This document shows, one piece after another, positions 1 through 10,304 of a stretch of 64,000 nucleotides of DNA. Source of the stretch: Clostridium cavendishii DSM 21758 (GTDB taxonomy: Bacteria > Bacillota > Clostridia > Clostridiales > Clostridiaceae); the NCBI RefSeq assembly GCF_900141845.1, contig NZ_FQZB01000011.1, positions 186,001 to 250,000 of the forward strand, in the 5' to 3' direction. The translations under genes were made by a program, and so were the position numbers. A model generated the notes under the pieces. That model did no database searches. It was not told where the DNA came from and saw only the letters and a program-made list of their open reading frames with translations. Within the stretch, counting starts at the first letter, position 1, and every line of letters starts with the position of its first letter.

Positions 1-2912
1 ACTGCTTTATAAACAACTTGTACATGTGTAATAAAATTAGTTAAATAATACTTAGTTCTTAAAATAGGATGCTTCTTACATAATATATCTACTGATTTTT
101 TAAATATATCCATTTGGAAATCTTCATCAAAAAACGTAACTATATGTTGATCATGATAAACAGAACCTTCTGATGATTTTAACGATTGCAGCACCATCCC
201 CAACTGTATATCACTCATAGGATAAAAGTCCTCTATCATTTCCTCGTTAAGAATATCAAACTTATCTGACGTTAAAATCATCTGCTTTGTCTTATCTAAT
301 TCTAAATTGGCTTCTTCAAATGACTCTCTTACTCCAATATCTTTTGCATTCAAAATATAATTCTCTAGCTTTATAATATTATTATTTTCATATAAATTTA
401 TTATTGATAATTCAATCCCCATCTGTATATTTATCAAACTAATAGCGCGAATAGCTTTTATAGAATCTCCACCCAACGAAAAAAAGCTAGTATTTATCGA
501 AAAACACTCAACTTTCAGAACCTCTTTCCATATATCATAAATACTTTGTTGTATACTACTTTTGGGTAAAGTAATTTCTTGATGCTGGATATCCACATCT
601 TTTATATCCATGTCCTGAATATTAATCAATTCTTTTCTATTTATCTTTCCATTTGGTAAAAGAGGCATTTGATCTATAAAATAATACCGTGCTGGTAACA
701 TATAAGATGGTAAATAAAGTGACAGATGCGCCTTTAATTCTTCTGTATTTATTCTTTCTTGCCCAGAATAATAAACACATATATCTTTTTGATCTTCTAC
801 AATATTACGTACAACAGCTATGGCTTCTTCTATTTGTTGATGTCTAGTTAATGCAGCCTCAATTTCACCTAATTCAATTCGATATCCTCTTATCTTAATT
901 TGGGAGTCATTTCTTCCTATATATTCTATATTACCATCGGGAAGCCATCGAGCTATATCTCCTGTTTTATAACAAATTTCTTCTGTACAATGTGTGTTCT
1001 GAATAAATTTCTCCTTTGTAAGCTCTGGTCTATTCAAATATCCCTTGGCTACCCCAACTCCTGAAATATATAATTCACCAATTGCTCCTATTCCCTGTCT
1101 TCGTTCTTCCAAATCAACAATGTAAAGTTTAATATTATTTATCGGTTTCCCTATAGGAATATTTTTTCCCCCATCATTTCTTGAACATTCATAATAAGTT
1201 ACATCAATAGTTGCTTCTGTAGGACCATATTTATTAATAAGTTTCGGTGAGGATTTTTGTTGAAACAAGTCAAAGAAATCATTTACAGCATTTGCACTTA
1301 AAACCTCTCCACTACAAAAAACATATTTTAATTCATATAAAAGATATGAATTTTTATTCATTCTAACAGTTGCTGTAAACATTTGTAGCATAGTAGGAAC
1401 AAAGTGAATCACCGTTACTTTATATTTGTGAATTGCTTCAACTATTGCATTAGGATCTTTTTCTGCACCAACCTCTAGTAATAACAGTGAAGCTCCACTT
1501 AAACTCCATAATAAAATCTCCCAAACTGAAACATCAAAACAAAATGTTGTTTTCTGCATAATTACGTCTGTAGAATTTATTGGGTATTTTTCCTGCATCC
1601 AAAGTAATCGATTTACTAATGAATTATGTTTTATCATGACCCCTTTTGATTGTCCAGTTGATCCGGATGTGTATATTACATATGCAATATCTGTAGATAA
1701 ACACTGTGCATTCAAATTCTCCATTTCTCCGGAAAACCATCTATAAGAATCTTCTAGATTAATTACAAAAAAAGTATCACTTATAGCATGTGATAATGGT
1801 CCTTTTATTATTAAAGCCTTTGCTTGAGTATCAGTTAAAATATTTTCTATTTTATGTTTTGGGTACATAGGGTCGATTGGTACATATGCTGCTCCGGCTT
1901 TTAAAACAGCTAATATACTTATTATTAATTCAGCAGAACGCTCCATACATATGGCGACAATATTGTTACTTCCAACTCCTTTTTCTATTAACTTACGTGC
2001 CAACTGATTTGCCATTTTATTTGTTTCATCATAAGTATATTTATGATTATTAAAAATAAGTGCACAATTATTTGGCACTTTCTTAGTCTGCTCCTCAAAA
2101 TATGAGTGAACAAGTCTATCAGAAGGAAATGATTTTTCTGTATCATTGAATTCATTTAACTTAGTATATTCCTCCTCACTTATCCAACAAATATCTGATA
2201 TAGGAGCTTCATACAGATCTACCATTTGTCTTAATACTAAAGCTGTTTTACAAATCCAATTTTTAACTGAAACGTCATTATATTGTTTATTGTTATATAA
2301 AACCTGAATGAACAATCCATGTGATTCTTGAACCAAGGTAAATATAGTCTGATCAACCAGTTTTATTTCACTAATATTCCCATGAATCTTTTCACTACTA
2401 ATAATAATTCTATATGGGTCATAGTTATTGTTATTAGTATTTAATCCTACATCATGTAAAATACGTTCCAAAGGATAGTGTCCATGTTTTACAGCTTTTT
2501 TAATTTCATCTACAGCCTGATTTAGAAATTTTTTAATTGTCATGGTATTATCTATCTTCATTTTAACAGCTAAAATTTGATTTATTTGCTGTGTTGACTG
2601 CTCACTTTTTAACATAGGCATGCCAACCATCAGATCCTTACTATTAATAAATTTTCCTACAACATATGCCGTAGCAGCAAAGAAAATAGAAAATAATGCA
2701 ACATCAGAACCTCTACATAAAATATACAATTTATTTTTTAATTCTTCAGTTACTGGTATCCTCATCAAATCTGTTTGTACTTTACTCGTTTGAAAATCCG
2801 GATAAAATCTACTAAACTCTGTACCGCTTTCAAATTGATTTATCCAAAATTCTCTATCTTTTTCATACATGTTATTTGATTCTATTATATTCAATAAAAG
2901 ATCTTTATTCAT
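1..2912 (-). CDS. NRPS, partial: half C - A (Ser) - PCP - C (runs off left edge)
   Basis: Open over 970 codons from ATG at 2912 (GAGGG site just upstream) to the window edge with no stop, so the gene is incomplete. It opens directly with the second half of a condensation domain: an FWINQF motif sits at residue ~22, which in full C domains lies near residue 180, and no HHxxxDG motif is present. The 126 bp upstream cannot hold the missing part. An intact adenylation domain follows (~255-760; P-loop YTSGSTG ~412, YGPTE, YKTGD, NGK). Its pocket residues read D-V-W-H-F-S-K-I-D, one change from the serine code of EntF. A PCP (LGGDS ~812) and the start of another C domain (FYPMSDIQLGM ~890) follow. 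It lies 126 bp downstream of the Thr-module synthetase and is probably the next enzyme in the line. The serine call is by residue comparison only. Confidence 0.93.
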   Translation of the reverse strand, partial: MNKDLLLNIIESNNMYEKDREFWINQFESGTEFSRFYPDFQTSKVQTDLMRIPVTEELKNKLYILCRGSDVALFSIFFAATAYVVGKFINSKDLMVGMPMLKSEQSTQQINQILAVKMKIDNTMTIKKFLNQAVDEIKKAVKHGHYPLERILHDVGLNTNNNNYDPYRIIISSEKIHGNISEIKLVDQTIFTLVQESHGLFIQVLYNNKQYNDVSVKNWICKTALVLRQMVDLYEAPISDICWISEEEYTKLNEFNDTEKSFPSDRLVHSYFEEQTKKVPNNCALIFNNHKYTYDETNKMANQLARKLIEKGVGSNNIVAICMERSAELIISILAVLKAGAAYVPIDPMYPKHKIENILTDTQAKALIIKGPLSHAISDTFFVINLEDSYRWFSGEMENLNAQCLSTDIAYVIYTSGSTGQSKGVMIKHNSLVNRLLWMQEKYPINSTDVIMQKTTFCFDVSVWEILLWSLSGASLLLLEVGAEKDPNAIVEAIHKYKVTVIHFVPTMLQMFTATVRMNKNSYLLYELKYVFCSGEVLSANAVNDFFDLFQQKSSPKLINKYGPTEATIDVTYYECSRNDGGKNIPIGKPINNIKLYIVDLEERRQGIGAIGELYISGVGVAKGYLNRPELTKEKFIQNTHCTEEICYKTGDIARWLPDGNIEYIGRNDSQIKIRGYRIELGEIEAALTRHQQIEEAIAVVRNIVEDQKDICVYYSGQERINTEELKAHLSLYLPSYMLPARYYFIDQMPLLPNGKINRKELINIQDMDIKDVDIQHQEITLPKSSIQQSIYDIWKEVLKVECFSINTSFFSLGGDSIKAIRAISLINIQMGIELSIINLYENNNIIKLENYILNAKDIGVRESFEEANLELDKTKQMILTSDKFDILNEEMIEDFYPMSDIQLGMVLQSLKSSEGSVYHDQHIVTFFDEDFQMDIFKKSVDILCKKHPILRTKYYLTNFITHVQVVYKA

Positions 2913-2951
2913 TATTCCCTCTATCCTAAATAATTTAATATTCTTGAATTT

Positions 2952-2975
2952 TGGTCCTTCAAAGTAGAAGGACCA
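2952..2975. repeat. Perfect 9-bp hairpin between two NRPS genes
   Basis: TGGTCCTTC and its complement GAAGGACCA are separated by six bases, in the short gap between the two synthetase genes. No T-run follows on the minus strand, so it is not a convincing terminator. It may act as an mRNA-stabilising or processing hairpin in a shared transcript. Confidence 0.5.
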
Positions 2976-3038
2976 TTAAAATTTCTAACATTTATCTAAT
3001 ATCTTCATTGTTAATTGGTACATTACTGTCTTGAATAA

Positions 3039-6000
3039 TTAATTTAAAATTTTGCTTTCAACCAAACTTACCATACTTGAAACAGTTGGATGTGAGAATA
3101 GTTCTACTACTTGAACCTTTATCTGCCACCTATTTTCAATTAATGTTCTCAATTTTACTAAAGTAGCAGAATCCCCTCCAATTTCAAAAAAATTATCTTC
3201 AATATCAATTTGAGATGTATTTAACACCTGTTCCCAAATATTGCACATCTCAGCTTCATTATCATTTTTTGTTTCTATTACTTCTATTTTCTTATTATAA
3301 AAACCCTTAACCATGCTTTCTAATTCATTTTTATCTATTTTCCCATTTAATGTTAATGGTATCTTGTCAACAAACATGAATTGTGAAGGAATCATATAAT
3401 ATGGAAGTTTTTCTGCTAAATAGTTACGAATCTCTTGGACATCCATTTTTTCTCTTACCACTATAAAAGCAATTATAGATATTTTATCACTTGCATCTTT
3501 AATACCTAGAACAACAACCTCTTTAACCTTTTTATTTTGCAATAAGATTGTTTCAATTTCATTTAATTCTATCCTATGTCCTCGAACTTTAACCTGGTTA
3601 TCTTTTCTACCACAGTAAACAAGTTCACCATTTCTCAACTGTTTTGCATAATCACCAGTCTTATATAATCGCTCTTCAGGGTTATATGGATTATATACAA
3701 ATCGTTCCTTAGTCAATTCTGGTTGATTAAGATATCCTCTAGCTACCCCTTCCCCACCAACATATATTTCTCCAATTGATCCTAACGGTACCAACTTTTT
3801 ATTTTCATCCATCAAATATGTTGATAGCGTTGATATAGGTTTCCCAATATTACTTTGATTGTTATCTATTTCTTTGTCTGTTATTTTTTTATATGTTACA
3901 TGAACAGTAGTTTCAGTTATTCCATACATATTTATTAAGGAAACATTTTGATTTTTACTATGCCACTCTTTCAGCATAGCTGGTTGTAGTTCCTCGCCTC
4001 CAAAAATAACATACCTTAAATTATGATCATTAATATCAACAGCCTCTTGTTCTATTAACATATTTCGAAAACTTCCTGGTGTTTGATTTAATACTGTTAT
4101 CTTTTCTTTTTTCAATAATCTCCAAAATTCTTCTGGATCCCTAGCAGTTTCTCTTGAAATTACAACTGCTGTGCCACCATATAATAATGCTCCATATAAT
4201 TCCCAAACGGAAAAATCAAAGCAAAATGAATGAAATACGCTCCATATATCAGACTCATTAAAGTCAAAAATCATATTATCATTTTTCATCAAACGTACTA
4301 CATTTTTATGCTCAATTACAACTCCCTTTGGTAAACCCAAAGATCCTGATGTATATATAATATAAGCTATCTGATTTGGTGAAACTTCATCTGATGAATA
4401 GATACACTCCTGATCATCCAACTTTTCTTTATCAATACAGATTATACATAAATTTGTTTCATCAATGTTAAATGTTAATAATTCTGTTTCTGTTAGTAAT
4501 ATTCTCGCTCCACTATCATCGAGCATAAATTTTTTTCTTTCATCTGGATATTCAGGGTCAATAGGCATATATGCCCCACCTGCTTTTAATATTCCTAAAA
4601 TTCCTGCTATCATTTTTATAGAACGATTAAAATGTATTCCAACTATATCTTCTTTTTCCAATCCTTTCCTTTTCAATAAAGTAGCAATTTTACTGGAATA
4701 TTCATTCAACTCAAGATAACTCCACTGTTCTTCTCCGCAGATAATAGCTATTTTATTAGGTGATTTCTTAACCTGTTCTTCAAATAATTGATGTATAGTT
4801 TTATCAATAGGGTATTTTATAGATGAATTATTATTTTCACTCAATAAAAATGAAGTCTCCTTCTCCGATAATATATCTATATTCTCAATCATTACTTCTG
4901 GATTCTTTATTATATTTTTTACTAATCTTACATATCTATTTGCCAGCTCTTCAATTGTACTATGTTCAAACAAATCTGTGCGATATTCCCAATCTATTAT
5001 CAATGTCTGATTTCTTTCGCTAATAGTCATCAATAAATCATACTTAGCCATTAATCGATTAAGTTCATAAATATAATGTTCATTCCCTGGCAATTCATTT
5101 ACAGAAAAATCATTATTCAAGAACGTTAATACAAAATCAAAAATAGGATTTTTCCACATTTCTCTATAATTACTTAATTTTTCAGCTAAAACCTCAAATG
5201 GATAATCTTGGTTATTAAAAGCTTCTATTGTAATATCTTTTACTTCATAAAGATAGCTCGTAAATGACATTCTAGGATTAACTGTAGTCCATATCGGAAC
5301 CATATTAACAAAATTACCAATAACTTTCTCTAAATCCGGATGCCTTCTACCTGCAACTGGAGTTCCTGTTATAACTTCACTTTCTAAACTGTATTTTGAT
5401 AACATTACATGAAATGAAGCAAGCATAAACATATACATTGTAGTTTTCGTTTTGCGTAAAAATTGTACAATAAGTTCCACATCATCTTTTTCAATTATAT
5501 GACTAACTTTTTTTACATTTGCACCTAAAGACTTAGGTCTTTTAAAGTCCATAGGAAAACTCATAGCTGGTACCCCATTTTTAAAACGTTCTAACCAGTA
5601 TTGTTCTTGAAGAAATAATTCACCTGATTCAACAGAATGTCTTTGCCATATTGCAAAGTCTTTATATTGAACTTCTATATTCGGTAATACTTGTCCATTG
5701 TATATTTTATTGAATTCATTCAATAAAATCTTATAACTTAGACCATCAGAAATTGTATGATGCATATCAATCAGCATAATATGATACTCATCATTATTTA
5801 CATTTAATAGTTTAACTCTTAATAACGGTGCTTTACTTAGATCAAAACTTTGAATAAATGAGCTAATTTTTATATCAAGATCTTTAGCATCAACTTTCTC
5901 TTCTAATATTGTTAGTTCACCGAATTCATGAATATTTTGTACATAAGTACCATTAACTGCTTTAAATGATGTTCTCAAAGCCTCATGTCTTTGAACTAAT

Positions 6001-9000
6001 TTATTAAACGCACTTTTTAATTTTTCAGAATCTAACTCTCCTATAATTTTAATTGCTAAAGGCATATTATAAACAACTCCGCTTCCATTTACTTCACTAT
6101 GGAGTAAAAGTTGACTCTGTGCATATGAAACAGAATAATCTGTATTATCTTGTTGATTTTCTAAATTTTTATTTTTTGATAAAGCATAAAATGCTATTTC
6201 TTTTTTAATAGGTTCTACATCAAAATCTCTATTGCTAATATCTAATTTTTTTTGAATATATTGAGATAATGCACTTATGGTTGGATGTTGGAACATTTCA
6301 GATAAAGGAATTTTTATATTGAATTCTTTTGCAAGTTGGCTATTTACTTGAAGTATGTTAAGTGAATCTCCCCCAACATCAAAGAAATCATGATGAATAC
6401 CGACTTTTTTATCTAAAATTTTACCCCATATTTCCCAAATCTTTCTTTCAATCTCATTTTTAGGTGCTACTTCAACAACTTCAACTTCAAAAATCTTATT
6501 ATCGCCTATATATGCCTTGTTGTTGATTTTCTTTCTCACTTCAGACATATCTTTAACTTGAATAAAGTAAAGAGGAACTAAATAATAAGGCATATTATCT
6601 TTTAAATAATTACGTAATGAATTTATATATATTTCTTTATCTGCAGTAAAATAAGTATATACGTATTCTTTTTCTTCATATTTTTGTATACATGTTAATG
6701 AGTCATTAATTCCCTCAAATTTAGTAACATATGAATCTATAACTTCTGCATATATGTTGTATCCGTCTAATCTTTTTACTTTACTTGAAGTGTGTACTAA
6801 TTGTAAAAAACCATTTGTGTTCCATATTCCATACTCACCAGTTCGAATCCAATTTTTTTGTGTAGTATCATTTGGTCTTAATACACAAATCTCACCAATA
6901 CCACCTATTATTTGCTCACGCCCATATCTATCCAATAAACAAAAGTAATTCTCATCTATAGGTTTTCCAATTAAATTATTTATTCCCCTTTCATCATTAC
7001 GAGTATAATTATAAACAAATGTATAAAAATCAAATTCTAGATATCTATAAAGACCTATAAGCTCACAACAAGTTTCACAACTTATAACATCTTTAAATAA
7101 CTGAACTAAGCTTTGTTTTAAAGGAATTTCATCAGTAAAAGTATATTTTAATTGCCCAAATTCACTAATATCATAATCTTCCTCAATTAATATTAAAATA
7201 GAATCAAGTAGTGATGGAATTGTCCTCAAAACAGTCACCTTACAGTCAATTAAATCATTAACTATCATATCCACGTCACTGCAATTTTCTGGATAGCAAA
7301 ACATTGCTCCATTAGATAAACACCATATTAATTCCCATGCCGAATCAAAACAATTATAAGGTGTACATTGATATATTATATCTTCTTCACATATAGGAAA
7401 CATTTTTTGTAAATATACTGAATTCATATACATTTCTATATTTTTTTCATATACACTCTGATTTTTTCCATTTACTATATGTGAATTCTTAACACAATAT
7501 GATTCCCATTCTATTTCATTCTCAAATATTTTATTAATTTCTATAATATTTTGTCCCGATAAATTTTTATCTTCAGTAATAACGAAATTTTTATCTTTTA
7601 TGAGATTATCAGAATATCGTTTTGGAAAATTATAATCAACTAATTCAAATGTACCTCCAACCTTCCATATTCCAATCATCGCAGCAAATAGATTAACAGA
7701 CCTTTTTAGATGTAAAGCTACTATATGATTTGATTTGTAACCAACCTTATTTAGAAAATTTTTAACATGTTCAGCTTTTTCATTAAGAATAGCATATGTA
7801 GTTTTTTGATTTCCACAGCTAATTGCAACTCTATTTGAATTCCTATTTACATGTTCTTCAAATAACTTAATAAAACCCTCATATGAATTTTGCAATGAAT
7901 TCTCCTGTAAACTTATAATTTTTTCATCATTCATATACTTCATTTTATCAAGATTGATATGTGGATTGCTTAAAGTTGATTGAATTATATTTATTAAATG
8001 CTTATATATTCCATCAATATATTCTTGCATAAACTTTTCAGTATCATAATTTATAGAAATATGAATATACTCATTTTTATCATGATATAATGTGACTGTT
8101 AAATCATAGTTATTCATTTCATTTATTGATACATCTTTTATTTTTAAGCTAAATTCAGACATAGATTCAATAGGATAATCTTCTACAACAAAAATAGTAT
8201 TAAAGATACTATTTCTTCCAGATATATCTGTTAATTTCTGTATATCAACTAGTGAAGCACTTTCGTATGGTATTCTTTCACAAATATCTTCTCCAATTTT
8301 CCCCAAAACCTTATCTGGAGTATCCATATTACTTGTTTTTACTCTAAGAGGTATAGTATTTATGAACATACCTACAGTTTCAAGTATTCCCGGCAACGAT
8401 ACATTTCTACCTGATATTGTAGTTCCAAATACTACATCATTGGTGTCAAGATAATCTTGAAGTAATAAACCCCATATCATATAAAAAAATGCTGCAATAG
8501 TAGTATTTTTAGATTCTAAATATCCATAAATATTTTGACATAATTCTTTAGGTAAGTAAAAATTCGTAGATCCTACATCTTTTATAATATTGTCATTTTG
8601 TATCATCCCCAGATAAGTTGGTTGATTAATACCACTTAAGTAATTTCTCCAATATTCTGTATGAGGTGCCTTATCTTGACTTCTAATTTGTTGAGCAAAA
8701 CTTCCAAAAATATTTGCGAAATTAATTGTATTTTCTATACTATAGTTATTAGATATAGAATCATATAATCTTAAAAATTGTTTCATAATAATCCCATTAC
8801 TCCAGCCATCAAATAATATATGATGACTACTTAATATCACTAAATACTGATTACTATATTTCTTACATAAAGTTATACGAAAAGGAACTTCTTCCTCCAA
8901 TTTAAAACCTAGTATCTTATCTTTTATCTTTATATTTACAATAGCTTCTTCTTTTTCCTTTTCACCTAACTCAGAAAAATCATAATGAAAAATACTGGGT

Positions 9001-9263
9001 ATTACTTCTTTTAATATAATTTGCAATGGTTTAGATATTTTCTCCCACCTAAAGATAGTTCTTAGTGCCTCATTCCTAGTAACCACTTCTGTCCAAGCCT
9101 TTTCAAAAATATGTTTATCTATTTCCCCATCTATTTCCACTAATAATTGTTCAAAATAGAGGTCTTTATTGTCTAAATTATTTAAAGAATGAAATAACAT
9201 TCCTTCCTGTACAAATGTCAAAGGATAAATGTTTTTAATTGCTGATTTTTGAATCTTTACCAT
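3039..9263 (-). CDS. NRPS: C - degenerate A - PCP - C - A (Thr) - PCP
   Basis: Two-module peptide synthetase of ~2074 aa. An in-frame ATG lies at 9299, but the strong AGGGGGG site precedes the ATG at 9263, so that start is chosen. C1 (~10-440) keeps HHxxxDG at ~147-153. The first adenylation domain (~458-918, DNA ~6510-7892) is decayed: the TSGSTGxPKG P-loop is missing, YGPTE is replaced, the GRxDxQVKIRG hinge reads VHTSSKVKRLDG, and the NGK lysine motif is lost. Its PCP is intact (GGDS, Ser ~967). C2 has HHTISDG. A2 has a P-loop-type YTSGSLGLPKG, and its pocket residues D-F-W-N-I-G-M-V-H match the threonine code exactly. PCP2 (IGGDS) ends the protein with no thioesterase, so the chain passes to another protein, probably the downstream Ser synthetase. 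Confidence 0.93.
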   Translation of the reverse strand: MVKIQKSAIKNIYPLTFVQEGMLFHSLNNLDNKDLYFEQLLVEIDGEIDKHIFEKAWTEVVTRNEALRTIFRWEKISKPLQIILKEVIPSIFHYDFSELGEKEKEEAIVNIKIKDKILGFKLEEEVPFRITLCKKYSNQYLVILSSHHILFDGWSNGIIMKQFLRLYDSISNNYSIENTINFANIFGSFAQQIRSQDKAPHTEYWRNYLSGINQPTYLGMIQNDNIIKDVGSTNFYLPKELCQNIYGYLESKNTTIAAFFYMIWGLLLQDYLDTNDVVFGTTISGRNVSLPGILETVGMFINTIPLRVKTSNMDTPDKVLGKIGEDICERIPYESASLVDIQKLTDISGRNSIFNTIFVVEDYPIESMSEFSLKIKDVSINEMNNYDLTVTLYHDKNEYIHISINYDTEKFMQEYIDGIYKHLINIIQSTLSNPHINLDKMKYMNDEKIISLQENSLQNSYEGFIKLFEEHVNRNSNRVAISCGNQKTTYAILNEKAEHVKNFLNKVGYKSNHIVALHLKRSVNLFAAMIGIWKVGGTFELVDYNFPKRYSDNLIKDKNFVITEDKNLSGQNIIEINKIFENEIEWESYCVKNSHIVNGKNQSVYEKNIEMYMNSVYLQKMFPICEEDIIYQCTPYNCFDSAWELIWCLSNGAMFCYPENCSDVDMIVNDLIDCKVTVLRTIPSLLDSILILIEEDYDISEFGQLKYTFTDEIPLKQSLVQLFKDVISCETCCELIGLYRYLEFDFYTFVYNYTRNDERGINNLIGKPIDENYFCLLDRYGREQIIGGIGEICVLRPNDTTQKNWIRTGEYGIWNTNGFLQLVHTSSKVKRLDGYNIYAEVIDSYVTKFEGINDSLTCIQKYEEKEYVYTYFTADKEIYINSLRNYLKDNMPYYLVPLYFIQVKDMSEVRKKINNKAYIGDNKIFEVEVVEVAPKNEIERKIWEIWGKILDKKVGIHHDFFDVGGDSLNILQVNSQLAKEFNIKIPLSEMFQHPTISALSQYIQKKLDISNRDFDVEPIKKEIAFYALSKNKNLENQQDNTDYSVSYAQSQLLLHSEVNGSGVVYNMPLAIKIIGELDSEKLKSAFNKLVQRHEALRTSFKAVNGTYVQNIHEFGELTILEEKVDAKDLDIKISSFIQSFDLSKAPLLRVKLLNVNNDEYHIMLIDMHHTISDGLSYKILLNEFNKIYNGQVLPNIEVQYKDFAIWQRHSVESGELFLQEQYWLERFKNGVPAMSFPMDFKRPKSLGANVKKVSHIIEKDDVELIVQFLRKTKTTMYMFMLASFHVMLSKYSLESEVITGTPVAGRRHPDLEKVIGNFVNMVPIWTTVNPRMSFTSYLYEVKDITIEAFNNQDYPFEVLAEKLSNYREMWKNPIFDFVLTFLNNDFSVNELPGNEHYIYELNRLMAKYDLLMTISERNQTLIIDWEYRTDLFEHSTIEELANRYVRLVKNIIKNPEVMIENIDILSEKETSFLLSENNNSSIKYPIDKTIHQLFEEQVKKSPNKIAIICGEEQWSYLELNEYSSKIATLLKRKGLEKEDIVGIHFNRSIKMIAGILGILKAGGAYMPIDPEYPDERKKFMLDDSGARILLTETELLTFNIDETNLCIICIDKEKLDDQECIYSSDEVSPNQIAYIIYTSGSLGLPKGVVIEHKNVVRLMKNDNMIFDFNESDIWSVFHSFCFDFSVWELYGALLYGGTAVVISRETARDPEEFWRLLKKEKITVLNQTPGSFRNMLIEQEAVDINDHNLRYVIFGGEELQPAMLKEWHSKNQNVSLINMYGITETTVHVTYKKITDKEIDNNQSNIGKPISTLSTYLMDENKKLVPLGSIGEIYVGGEGVARGYLNQPELTKERFVYNPYNPEERLYKTGDYAKQLRNGELVYCGRKDNQVKVRGHRIELNEIETILLQNKKVKEVVVLGIKDASDKISIIAFIVVREKMDVQEIRNYLAEKLPYYMIPSQFMFVDKIPLTLNGKIDKNELESMVKGFYNKKIEVIETKNDNEAEMCNIWEQVLNTSQIDIEDNFFEIGGDSATLVKLRTLIENRWQIKVQVVELFSHPTVSSMVSLVESKILN

Positions 9264-9320
9264 TATATGACCCCCCTGAGGTAAATTCGCATTATTCATT
9301 AAATATTAATTATGTGAATT

Positions 9321-10262
9321 TCATATCATCTTTCTAATTTTCTCCAAGTCTGCAGGAAGATGAAAATTATATGTTTTTATTTGTTCTGTGGTGTTTTTCA
9401 TTAGGAATGATAATATATTTTTTGATCCAATTTCTACTGCATTATAGATGTGATTATTTAATGCATATTGAATACAATCATTCCATTTAATTCTAGATGA
9501 AATACATTGAGCTAACGTTCCAGGTATATCCCCACATCCATTATAAGGAAGAGCAGTCATACTAGATATAATAGGGAATTTAAAAGGATTAAATGAATAT
9601 TTTACCAACTCATTCATAAATTTATCAGCAGCTTCCTTCATTAAAATACTATGAATAGGACCATCTATATTTAATGGATATACTATCGCTCCCATCCTTT
9701 CTAATTTTCTAGCAGTTCTCATAATTGATTTCATCTCACCTGATATTGCAACATGGTGTGGAGAATTAACAGCTGAAATATAAACTTCATATCCTTTTTC
9801 TTGTTGTTCTTTACACAATTTTTCAACTTCTAAATGGTTTAAATTTACAACCCACATCATAGTTCCATTATTCTTTTGTATATGTGTTTCTATAATCTTT
9901 GTTCTAGCCTTTAAAATTAGAAGCATATCTTTATAATCAACTGCATTTGCACATGTCAAAGCAGTAAGCTCACCTAAACTATGTCCAATTCCTATCTGTG
10001 GAATAATACCAGTTTCATTATATAAAACTCTATAAGCTGCTACACCTACAGCAAATATAGCAAACTGTGCATTATGTGCTTTATTTAGTTCCTTACTATA
10101 TTCCTTATTAAAGCATAATTTACGAAGATTTACTTTAAGAAAATCTTCTGCTTCTTCTAAAGTCCTATTCGCAATATCAAAATTATTACAAAGTTCATAT
10201 CCCATTCCGGTATATTGCGCTCCGTGACCTGGGAACATAAATAATGTATTCAAATTAATCAT
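9321..10262 (-). CDS. Discrete acyltransferase (FabD/ClbG-like) for PKS extender loading
   Basis: A 313-aa free-standing malonyl-transferase-type protein. It begins with FPGHGAQ, has the nucleophile motif GHSLGE, the KARTK arginine that binds the extender carboxylate in this family, and the catalytic His in GPIHS. Keeping the arginine points to a carboxylated extender rather than a simple acyl starter. It sits in the same run as the enzymes that would make aminomalonyl-ACP. In zwittermicin and colibactin such acyltransferases (ZmaF, ClbG) move aminomalonyl from the carrier to the PKS. I infer the same role here. FabD of fatty-acid synthesis is the alternative, but no other fab gene is nearby. 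It lies 57 bp upstream of the two-module synthetase and is probably co-transcribed. Confidence 0.85.
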   Translation of the reverse strand: MINLNTLFMFPGHGAQYTGMGYELCNNFDIANRTLEEAEDFLKVNLRKLCFNKEYSKELNKAHNAQFAIFAVGVAAYRVLYNETGIIPQIGIGHSLGELTALTCANAVDYKDMLLILKARTKIIETHIQKNNGTMMWVVNLNHLEVEKLCKEQQEKGYEVYISAVNSPHHVAISGEMKSIMRTARKLERMGAIVYPLNIDGPIHSILMKEAADKFMNELVKYSFNPFKFPIISSMTALPYNGCGDIPGTLAQCISSRIKWNDCIQYALNNHIYNAVEIGSKNILSFLMKNTTEQIKTYNFHLPADLEKIRKMI

Positions 10263-10304
10263 TCACCTACCAATAATATTTTTTTAATTTCTAATAATTC
10301 AGTT

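Noticed and set aside
2952..2975. Terminator between the two left NRPS genes
   Set aside because: The stem is good but no T-run follows on the transcribed strand. Listed as a hairpin only.
4465..5023. Plus-strand open frames inside the NRPS genes, carB, prkA and others
   Set aside because: They lie antisense to strongly supported coding domains, lack ribosome sites and resemble no protein; they are by-products of AT-rich coding sequence.
6510..7892. Reading a substrate code from the first A domain of the two-module NRPS
   Set aside because: The core motifs that frame the pocket residues are lost, so positions cannot be aligned reliably.
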